Source of the DNA: Phycisphaerae bacterium
GTDB lineage: Bacteria; Planctomycetota; Phycisphaerae; Phycisphaerales; SM1A02
Reading direction: 5' to 3'
Assembly: GCA_018663565.1 (NCBI GenBank)
Contig: JABJQE010000180.1
Span: forward strand, 1 to 5,939
Length of the DNA: 5,939 nucleotides
Shown: positions 1-5,939 of the stretch, one piece after another
How the letters are laid out: each line of letters opens with the position of its first letter
Position numbering within the stretch: the first letter of the stretch is position 1
Notes under the pieces: model-generated
What the model was told of the DNA's origin: nothing
Databases searched by the model: none
Seen by the model: only the letters and a program-made list of their open reading frames with translations
Made by a program: the position numbers and the translations under genes

Positions 1-48
1 CAGCAACGCTCCAATGAAGCCCCACGTGTCGACGGCCGTCGTCTTCAT
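1..48 (-). CDS. narI: Probable nitrate reductase gamma subunit NarI, first 16 codons only
   Basis: An ATG at 48-46 overlaps the narJ TGA (47-45) as ATGA and opens a frame that runs off the left edge. The 16 visible residues are MKTTAVDTWGFIGALL. The last few (WGFIGALL) could begin a transmembrane helix, as expected for the diheme b quinol-oxidising membrane anchor that completes the NarGHI complex. The position directly after narJ is the strongest argument for narI, because narGHJI is the usual order. The visible residues do not by themselves match the E. coli NarI N-terminus as I remember it, so a different membrane or electron-transfer protein is possible. A GGGG stretch 7 bases upstream could serve as a weak ribosome binding site; reinitiation from narJ is the more likely route. 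Confidence 0.6.
   Translation of the reverse strand, partial: MKTTAVDTWGFIGALL
45..48 (-). other. ATGA stop-start overlap between narJ and the next gene
   Basis: The narJ stop TGA and the next ATG share two bases, giving ATGA on the minus strand. Such overlaps commonly go with reinitiation, so translation of the putative narI probably depends on narJ being translated. Confidence 0.85.
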
Positions 49-686
49 GCCGAAACCCCATCAATGATCGGCAATCGAACAGTTGATTCCTGTTCAGATT
101 CTGGCTGCCAGGCTGGCGTATCGCCCATCCGACGAAGATCTTCAACGGCCATCGCCTGAATGGATGGAAGCAAGACGAGGTATGGACTCTCAAACTTAGC
201 CATCGCCTTCTCCATGCCTTCAATACCAGGCAGGAAGCAACGCTCAATGAACCGTCGGCGTAGTCCGATCGTGTCGCGTTCACTTTGCTCAAGACTAATG
301 GCAAGGAACTCAAGCATGATGGGAAGGAAGTCCGGCATTTCGCAGCCACCGAGATCGAGACCAAAATGCTCGTAGATGCCTGTAAGTTCGAGCATGTACG
401 GATTACGCGCACCACTGCCAATACCATTGCAGGTAGTGGGGTCATCGAACAAGTGCGAGCCGAGATACAACGGAACTGGCGGATTCAGTTCAAGCGTCTG
501 CAGATACTCAGACTCGTTTTGGCAATCCGGATCACCCATGAACAAGTCAATTCCATACGCGATGCCTGCATACTCATCATCGAGTTCTTCGCGGTAGGCC
601 TTTATGCGATCGGGATCGCGTTCAGCCGGGCTCACGAAGAGTTCGCTGAGTAATCTCCATACTGAAATGAGATCTTTGTTTTTCAT
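45..686 (-). CDS. narJ: Nitrate reductase molybdenum cofactor assembly chaperone NarJ
   Basis: This is a cytoplasmic TorD/NarJ-family chaperone, known in the family to bind the NarG N-terminus and promote Mo-bisMGD and FS0 insertion before membrane attachment. It is not part of the final enzyme. The product is 213 residues, somewhat shorter than E. coli NarJ (about 236). It opens with a helix of the LISVWRLLSELF kind (residues 6-17). The core has PPVPLYLGSHLFDDP (69-83) and YMLELTGIYEHFGLDL (97-112), then MPDFLPIMLEFLAI (117-130), which fits the conserved acidic-Pro-hydrophobic helix of this family. No signal peptide or membrane segment is seen, and the last 25 residues are polar and probably flexible. 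The ATG is supported by an AGGGAG site 8 bases upstream and by lying 4 bases after the narH stop. The position between narH and the next gene is diagnostic for narJ. Sequence similarity to E. coli NarJ looks low, so the assignment rests on the motifs plus context. Confidence 0.9.
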   Translation of the reverse strand: MKNKDLISVWRLLSELFVSPAERDPDRIKAYREELDDEYAGIAYGIDLFMGDPDCQNESEYLQTLELNPPVPLYLGSHLFDDPTTCNGIGSGARNPYMLELTGIYEHFGLDLGGCEMPDFLPIMLEFLAISLEQSERDTIGLRRRFIERCFLPGIEGMEKAMAKFESPYLVLLPSIQAMAVEDLRRMGDTPAWQPESEQESTVRLPIIDGVSA

Positions 687-690
687 TCGA

Positions 691-2232
691 TCAGCTCCCT
701 ACTTCCTCTCTCGATCCATGAAACGAGTCACGGCGAACTGGTCGTTTGCCAGGCGTCATCTCGGAGAATCCTTGGTATCCACGCTCAATGAATGGCGCGT
801 TGTCAGTTCGCTCACGCTTCGTTGTCGGAACGACAAATCGCTCGTGATAGTGAGCCAATGCAAGCAAGCGATGCATGTCCTTGGCATCCTGCTCGGTCAA
901 TCCGACTTCGGCCAGCACATCAACATCCGCTTCGCCCTCCACTCGAATTGAGCGGCGATACCCACGAACGGCAAGCTGCCGCAACAGAGCGATTTCAATG
1001 GGTTCGTCTTCGCCAGCGGAGAACAGGTTGGCAAGGAATTTGACAGGAATACGGAAGTCTTCCATCTTCGGAAGCACGACCTTGCCATTGACCATATTGA
1101 TGGCCTCTGCACCGTCAGATGTCGTCTTGACCGGACTCTCCGGCGGAATATAGAACAGACTTGGCAACGTCCTGAACTCTGGATGCAGCGGCAAGGCAAT
1201 ATTCCAATCCTTGACCATCCGGTAGACAGGCGATCGTTGACATGCCTCAAGCCACGTTTCACTAATCCCAGCCTTGCGAGCCTCAGCGATGACTTCAGGA
1301 TCGTTCGGATCGAGGATCATGTCACGCTGCGCCTGGATCAGGTCCTTTTCGTCTGCGTTGGCGACTTCAGCCACACGGTCCATGTCATACAGCAGTGGTC
1401 CCATGTACCGAATGCGGCCTGGGCACGAGTGAAAGCACGCCGGCGGCTGGCCAGTCTCGAGACGGGGATAGCACAGGATGCACTTCTCCATCTTGCCGGT
1501 TCGCCAGTTGTAGTATGGCTTTTTATAGGGGCACGATGACACGCAGTATCGCCAGGCGCGGCATCGGTTTTGATCGATGAGTACGACGCCGTCTTCTTCA
1601 CGCTTGTACCCAGCACCGCTCGGACACGCCCCGACGCAGGCAGCATTCATGCAATGATTGCAAATGCGAGGCAGATACATCATAAACGAGTCGCGGAAGC
1701 TCAAGAAAGCCTTGATCTCATCCTGACTCATGCCCTCGAAGTTAATCTCCTCGCCACCGGTGCCGTCATAGGTCGCGCCGGCTCCGTTGTCTTCCCAGTT
1801 CACGCCGTAGGTGATCTCTACGTTTTCTTCGCCTGTGATCATCGACTTGGGCCGAGCAACTGGCTGAGAGTACTTGGTCGACTTCTCAGAGTGAAGATCT
1901 TCGTAGGTGAAGGTGACCGGGCCCTTGCCGTAGTACTCCTCCATCTGCGGCATGACCGGGTTGTAGAACAGGTTCATCATGGTCCAGAACCGCGAACCAA
2001 TTCGCAGTTTCGGACCACTACCACCGGACTGCTTCCAGCCGCCACGATAGCGTTCCTGGTCCTCCCATCGCCGCGGATAGCCGACGACAGGTTTGGTTTC
2101 CACGTTGTTCCAGAACATGTACTCCGCACCTTCGCGGTTCGTCCACACATTCTTGCAGGCCACGGTACAGGTGTTGCATCCCAAGCACTTGTCGAGGTTG
2201 AACACCATGCCCATCTGTTGTTTGATCTGCAT
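691..2232 (-). CDS. narH: Respiratory nitrate reductase beta subunit NarH (four Fe-S clusters)
   Basis: This electron-transfer subunit carries electrons from NarI heme b to FS0 and Mo in NarG. It is 513 residues, against 512 in E. coli NarH. The frame could begin at a TTG at 2247, but the ATG at 2232 is chosen: its N-terminus MQIKQQMGMVFNLDKC lines up residue for residue with E. coli MKIRSQVGMVLNLDKC, and a GGAG site sits 9 bases upstream, overlapping the TTG. Ligand groups are Cys16/19/22/26, Cys191/194/199/203, Cys224-Trp227-Cys230/234 and Cys251/254/266/270. That is 15 Cys plus the Trp that makes one centre a [3Fe-4S] cluster, with spacings as in E. coli once a 7-residue net insertion between residues 27 and 190 is allowed for. 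The C-terminal half contains LALPLHPEFRTLP-like and GLTEQDAKDMHRLLALA segments typical of the NarH C-terminal domain. Small oddities are RAW where RGW is usual and PGRIRY where VGRIRY is usual. NxrB is the alternative identity. Confidence 0.96.
   Translation of the reverse strand: MQIKQQMGMVFNLDKCLGCNTCTVACKNVWTNREGAEYMFWNNVETKPVVGYPRRWEDQERYRGGWKQSGGSGPKLRIGSRFWTMMNLFYNPVMPQMEEYYGKGPVTFTYEDLHSEKSTKYSQPVARPKSMITGEENVEITYGVNWEDNGAGATYDGTGGEEINFEGMSQDEIKAFLSFRDSFMMYLPRICNHCMNAACVGACPSGAGYKREEDGVVLIDQNRCRAWRYCVSSCPYKKPYYNWRTGKMEKCILCYPRLETGQPPACFHSCPGRIRYMGPLLYDMDRVAEVANADEKDLIQAQRDMILDPNDPEVIAEARKAGISETWLEACQRSPVYRMVKDWNIALPLHPEFRTLPSLFYIPPESPVKTTSDGAEAINMVNGKVVLPKMEDFRIPVKFLANLFSAGEDEPIEIALLRQLAVRGYRRSIRVEGEADVDVLAEVGLTEQDAKDMHRLLALAHYHERFVVPTTKRERTDNAPFIERGYQGFSEMTPGKRPVRRDSFHGSREEVGS
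695..700 (-). promoter_or_regulatory. Ribosome binding site of narJ, inside the end of narH
   Basis: AGGGAG on the minus strand lies 8 bases before the narJ ATG (686) and falls within the last codons of narH. Ribosomes ending narH would uncover or pass the site, which fits coupled translation of the two genes. Confidence 0.75.
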
Positions 2233-2272
2233 TAGCAGGATCTCCAATTGTATCTCATCGAAAGCGTGACCA
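2233..2272 (-). other. narG-narH intergenic spacer, 40 bases
   Basis: This is the only real gap in the window. It contains the narH ribosome binding site and a CAATTG palindrome too short to form a stable hairpin. I see no terminator and no convincing promoter, so read-through from narG into narH is expected. Confidence 0.7.
2242..2245 (-). promoter_or_regulatory. Ribosome binding site of narH that decides the start
   Basis: GGAG on the minus strand lies 9 bases before the ATG at 2232. It overlaps the alternative TTG at 2247-2245, so a ribosome using the TTG would have no site at the right distance. This supports the ATG and a 513-residue NarH. Confidence 0.75.
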
Positions 2273-5200
2273 TCACGGAAGCTTGGCGATGTCCTTTTCT
2301 TCGTAGATGACCTTTTGCTTGCCTGATGCGAGCGGCATCTTGCGGATCAAGACCGCACAATCTCGCTCCGACGGACTCGGGCCTTGATAATTCAGGAAAT
2401 ACGTCCAGTTGGCATAGCCGCCAATCATGGTGGACGGATTCATCATCACCCGCGTCGGGGCGTTGTTGTTACCGCCACGCAAGTCGGACATGCCTCGCTC
2501 ACGTGCGAGCGGCGAGAATGGAACATTTACGTGCCGCTCAGAAGAGTGATAGAAGATCACGCTTGATCTTGGAATCATTCCACTAAGGACGGCGCGAACA
2601 TTGCAAATGCCATTCTCGTTGTAGACCTCAACCCAATCGTTGTCCTTGACATCAATTTCCTTGGCGTCTTCGTCATTCATCCAAATGACCTGGCCACCGC
2701 GGAACAAGTTAAGCATCTGCCATGTATCCCAGAACATGCTGTGAATTGACCACTTGCCGTGCGGCGTGAGGTATCTGAACACCTTCGACTTGCCAGCCGC
2801 TGCCTTATCAGGCTGGCAGTCGCCAATCTTGACCATGTCAACCGGTGGTTTGTACGTCGGCAACGCTTCGCCAAGATCGCGATACGCGTGGTGGTCGTAG
2901 TAAATCTCTTGGCGACCAGTCAGCGTGTGCCACGGCTTGAGCATTTCGACGTTCATGGTCCACGGCGAGTAGGTTCGGCCCGGACCCTCAATTGCCGACC
3001 AGTGCGGCGAGGTCATACTGCGACGAGGCTGCGACTGCAGATCGGGATAGTGGTGAGCCACTTCAGTCTCATGCTCGACAAGCTTGGCGAGCGGCAGGCC
3101 GACACGCTTCTCAAGGTTCTTGAAGATCATGTGCGACACTTCGCCATCACTCTCAGGCGAGATCCGAAGAATGACTTCAGCGACCTGCTGCGCCTTTTCT
3201 AGCGACGGGCGACCGTCCTTCTCGCCGACGAGATAACTCGACTTGAGCCCTTCATACACTTCGCTCAAATCACCATTGATGCCCTTGCAGCCATACCCCT
3301 CAGGTTCGCATACGCGTGGCCCGAACGTGGTGTACTTCTCGTGCAGTTTGGTGTAGTCACGAACAACGGTCTTGACCTTCGGGAACGTCTTGCCTGGAAT
3401 GGCCTCGACATCGCCCGCATGCCAATCGTTGATCTCGCCCATTGGCTGCGCCATTTCGTCCTTGGAGTCGGTGATCATGGGTGTCATGACCATGTCCTCG
3501 AACTCACCAGGCAGATGCTTGGCTGCAAGTTCACTGATCTTGGCCGCGCACACCTTGAAGGTGTCCCAGTCATCCTTGGCCTCCCATGGGGGATCATGGG
3601 CAGGTGTGAAGGGATGGAAGAAGGAATGCAAATCGCTGCAGGTCAAATCGTACTTCTCGTACCAGTGGGCGGTTGGCAGGACGATGTCGGCATAGTTCGC
3701 CGTTGAATCCATACGGAGATTGACGCTCACCATCAAGTCGAGCTTGCCGGTTGGCGCTTCTTCGTGCCAATCAATGCCCTTGATCAGACCCTTCGAACGA
3801 TCTTCACCAAGCACATTGTTGTGCGTTCCCATGAGATGCTTGAGTCCATACTCATGACCACGCATACTCGTGCCAATGAGATTGCCACGCCAGACCCACA
3901 GAACCTTTGGATGGTTCTCGTCGGCGTCAACATCTTCGAGCGCGAATCGCTCCTCACCCCGCACGAACTTCTCAGCAACAAATGTGCCCACCTTCTCGTC
4001 CGTATCAGCGCCTGCCGTCCTAGCCTCCTTGAGTAGTTCGATCGGATTCTTCTTGTCGATCTGTGGATAGAAAGGAAGCCAACCGTTCCGTACTGCAAAC
4101 AGATCCACATCAGCCACATGATTGCCGGCCTTCTCAGGGAAGCGTTTGGCCCATGGCGCCCAAATCGGATCAAGAACCATTCCGTCATATCGATATTGAT
4201 CGGTGTGGAAGTAGAAGTAAGACGTGCTGTTGGCGTGTCGGGGCGTATGGGTCCAGTCGCTTGCTCCCCCAAGTGTGCCGATCGCCGCATATGGACGGAT
4301 CTTTTCTGTGCCCACGTAGGAATGGAAACCACCACCATTGCGGCCCATGCAACCGGTCAAAATGCCCATGACGGCCATGGAACGATGGATCAACGGTCCA
4401 CCGTGGTACCAGTGCAAGACACCGGACCCAGTGATGAACATGCTCTTGCCCTTGGTCTTCTCGGCATTGTCGGCCCATTCGCGAGCCACACGCAGTACGA
4501 GATCACGGCTGCAGCCGGTCTCCTGTTCCTGCCAAGCGGGCGTAAAGGTCTGGGACGCATCGTCATAGTCGGTCGGATACGCGCCTGACAATCCGCGGCG
4601 GACACCCGTTTGGGCGAGCAGCAAATCGTAAGCGGTCGTGACGATAACTTCTTCGCCATCCTTGTTACGGATACGCTTGATCGGAACGCCACGTTGATGC
4701 GTAACAGCATTGCGACCTTTGTCAGGCGTCGTGCCAAGTTCGAGGTCAAATGTGTCTGTGAAGTCGGCGAATTGCACCTGCACTTCCTCGAAACCGCCGT
4801 CATCGGCCATGCATGAAAGCATGGGATCAAACTCAGATCCAGTGAAGTCTTGCTGCTGCAGATTCCACCGTCCTGTGTTCTGCTCCTCCCAACGATACCC
4901 AAGCGTGCCGACCGGCAGTTTGACTGTATCGGTCCCCTGTTCAAGTTGGACAATCTTCCATTCCGCATTCTCTTCGCCTGCGTATTCAGTGAAGTCGCTG
5001 CCTCGCATGAAGCGGCCAGAGAGATACGAACCGTCTTCTTGCTTCTCAAGCTGCACCACAAACGGAAGGTTGGTGTATTGCTTGATGTAGTCGTAGAAGT
5101 AGGACGCGCGACGATCGATGTGGAACTCTTGCAGGATGACATGTATGCAAGACATGATGAATGCTGCATCCGTACCAGGCTGCACGGGCACCCAGAGGTC

Positions 5201-5939
5201 AGCGAACTTTGTCATGTCTGAGTAGTCGGGAGCGAGGTTTACGATCTTGCCGCCGTTGTACTTATGCTCCGAGGCAAAGTGGGCATCGGGAGTACGCGTC
5301 ATGGGCATGTTGGAGCCCATGACGATCCAGTAGGTGCTCTGATACCAGTCTGCTGCCTCCGCTACGTCAGTCTGGTCGCCCCAGATTGCGGGCATGATGT
5401 GCGGAAGATCGTGATACCACTCGTAGAAACTCAGCATCGTTCCGCCGAGCAAGTTGCACAGGCGGTGCCCGCCGAGGAAACTCACCATGCTCATCGCCGG
5501 AATTGGCGAGAACGAAGCGAGATGGTCTGGGCCATACTTCTTCGTGGTGTAAATGATGGCCGCGGCCCAGATCTCGGTTGCGAGATCCCAACTGCTGCGT
5601 CTCCATCCAGCCTTACCACGAGCGTTGCGATACGTCGCCTTTCGCTCGGCATCCTCGACAATGCTTCCCCACGCTTCAACGGGGTCCTTGCCGGATGCTC
5701 GCTCTTGCTCGTAATACTCAAGCAAGACGCCACGGATATAGGGGTACTTCGGACGAACTGGGCTATATGGATACCAAGATGCAGAGATGCCACGCTGGCA
5801 TCCTCGAGGCTCATAGCTTGGCGTGTCGTCTCGAATTTGGGGCCAGTCAACCTTCTGGAGTTCCCAGCAGATCAGGCCATTCTTGACGAAAACTTCCCAT
5901 GAACATGAGCCCGAGCAGTTGACGCTATGGCTCGTACGA
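2273..5939 (-). CDS. narG: Respiratory nitrate reductase alpha subunit NarG (partial, 5' end off window)
   Basis: This is the catalytic subunit that reduces nitrate to nitrite at a Mo-bisMGD centre, in complex with NarH and NarI. The frame is open from the TGA at 2275-2273 to the right edge; the first whole codon is 5938-5936, giving 1221 visible residues. The TTG at 5725 is an internal Leu, not the start, because conserved sequence continues upstream of it. Visible residues His4, Cys8, Cys12 and Cys47 match the FS0 [4Fe-4S] ligands (E. coli His49, Cys53, Cys57, Cys92). Asn7 matches Asn52, and Asp177 in WYHDLP matches the Mo ligand Asp222. The constant offset of 45 means no net indel up to there and about 45 residues missing. 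Further family marks are SFSPIPAMSMVS, TRTPDAHF, HWYH, NSTSYFY, IVLPTAHWYEK and, near the C-terminus, MIGGYA in the dinucleotide-binding domain. Expected full length is about 1265 residues, against about 1246 in E. coli. Whether a Tat signal exists cannot be seen. An NxrA-type nitrite oxidoreductase is the main alternative. Confidence 0.95.
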   Translation of the reverse strand, partial: RTSHSVNCSGSCSWEVFVKNGLICWELQKVDWPQIRDDTPSYEPRGCQRGISASWYPYSPVRPKYPYIRGVLLEYYEQERASGKDPVEAWGSIVEDAERKATYRNARGKAGWRRSSWDLATEIWAAAIIYTTKKYGPDHLASFSPIPAMSMVSFLGGHRLCNLLGGTMLSFYEWYHDLPHIMPAIWGDQTDVAEAADWYQSTYWIVMGSNMPMTRTPDAHFASEHKYNGGKIVNLAPDYSDMTKFADLWVPVQPGTDAAFIMSCIHVILQEFHIDRRASYFYDYIKQYTNLPFVVQLEKQEDGSYLSGRFMRGSDFTEYAGEENAEWKIVQLEQGTDTVKLPVGTLGYRWEEQNTGRWNLQQQDFTGSEFDPMLSCMADDGGFEEVQVQFADFTDTFDLELGTTPDKGRNAVTHQRGVPIKRIRNKDGEEVIVTTAYDLLLAQTGVRRGLSGAYPTDYDDASQTFTPAWQEQETGCSRDLVLRVAREWADNAEKTKGKSMFITGSGVLHWYHGGPLIHRSMAVMGILTGCMGRNGGGFHSYVGTEKIRPYAAIGTLGGASDWTHTPRHANSTSYFYFHTDQYRYDGMVLDPIWAPWAKRFPEKAGNHVADVDLFAVRNGWLPFYPQIDKKNPIELLKEARTAGADTDEKVGTFVAEKFVRGEERFALEDVDADENHPKVLWVWRGNLIGTSMRGHEYGLKHLMGTHNNVLGEDRSKGLIKGIDWHEEAPTGKLDLMVSVNLRMDSTANYADIVLPTAHWYEKYDLTCSDLHSFFHPFTPAHDPPWEAKDDWDTFKVCAAKISELAAKHLPGEFEDMVMTPMITDSKDEMAQPMGEINDWHAGDVEAIPGKTFPKVKTVVRDYTKLHEKYTTFGPRVCEPEGYGCKGINGDLSEVYEGLKSSYLVGEKDGRPSLEKAQQVAEVILRISPESDGEVSHMIFKNLEKRVGLPLAKLVEHETEVAHHYPDLQSQPRRSMTSPHWSAIEGPGRTYSPWTMNVEMLKPWHTLTGRQEIYYDHHAYRDLGEALPTYKPPVDMVKIGDCQPDKAAAGKSKVFRYLTPHGKWSIHSMFWDTWQMLNLFRGGQVIWMNDEDAKEIDVKDNDWVEVYNENGICNVRAVLSGMIPRSSVIFYHSSERHVNVPFSPLARERGMSDLRGGNNNAPTRVMMNPSTMIGGYANWTYFLNYQGPSPSERDCAVLIRKMPLASGKQKVIYEEKDIAKLP

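Noticed and set aside
285..653. Plus-strand frame of 122 codons opposite narJ
   Set aside because: It is antisense to a well-supported narJ and has no ribosome binding site or domain of note.
1570..2235. Plus-strand open frame of 221 codons antisense to narH
   Set aside because: It lies wholly opposite conserved NarH coding sequence, shows no recognisable domain, and is explained by the codon bias of narH leaving few stops on the other strand.
2233..2247. TTG at 2247 as the narH start, adding five residues
   Set aside because: The TTG overlaps the only good ribosome binding site, and the ATG at 2232 gives exact N-terminal register with E. coli NarH.
2233..2272. Terminator, small RNA or promoter in the narG-narH spacer
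   Set aside because: No stable inverted repeat followed by T residues and no clear -35/-10 pair is present; only a 6-base palindrome and the narH ribosome binding site are seen.
4390..5169. Minus-strand frame of 259 codons inside narG, possibly a frameshifted piece
   Set aside because: The narG frame is uninterrupted and conserved across the same stretch, and the alternative translation is Ser/Arg/Thr-rich without motifs.
5264..5902. Plus-strand open frame of 212 codons antisense to the narG 5' part
   Set aside because: It is opposite the FS0 and Mo-ligand region of NarG; the translation is low in complexity of pattern and matches no family I know.
1..5939. CRISPR array, tRNA, insertion sequence or tandem repeat
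   Set aside because: Nearly the whole window is conserved protein-coding sequence and no repeated units or terminal inverted repeats were noticed on reading either strand.

Overview
The window holds the core of a membrane-bound respiratory nitrate reductase operon of the narGHJI type. All genes lie on the minus strand, so transcription runs from the right edge to the left edge. In transcription order they are narG (5' end off the right edge), narH (complete), narJ (complete) and the first 16 codons of a gene that by position should be narI (continues off the left edge). Nothing outside this operon is visible. There is no promoter, terminator, RNA gene, mobile element, repeat array or CRISPR, and the largest non-coding gap is 40 bases.

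The genes work as one enzyme. NarG carries the Mo-bisMGD active site and the FS0 [4Fe-4S] cluster. NarH carries four more Fe-S clusters (three [4Fe-4S] and one [3Fe-4S], judged from 15 Cys plus one Trp at the expected positions). NarJ is the TorD/NarJ-type chaperone that helps load cofactor into NarG and is not part of the final complex. NarI would be the diheme b membrane anchor that passes electrons from quinol. Packing is tight: 40 bases between narG and narH, 4 bases between narH and narJ, and an ATGA overlap between narJ and the next gene. This points to one transcript with translational coupling.

The organism is most likely a bacterium of intermediate GC content (mid-50s percent by eye, not counted), with ATG starts and ordinary Shine-Dalgarno sites. 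I cannot assign a phylum. The NarG and NarH sequences are clearly in the NarG/NxrA and NarH/NxrB group, but they differ from the Escherichia coli enzyme in several places. These include the segment after the Mo-ligand Asp, a loop after an HWYH motif, and a short insertion near the NarG C-terminus. The arrangement therefore looks canonical while the catalytic subunit looks like a divergent subclade. Nitrate reduction is the default reading, and nitrite oxidation by a cytoplasmic-type Nxr cannot be excluded from sequence alone. All comparisons with E. coli are from memory of that protein, not from an alignment run here.
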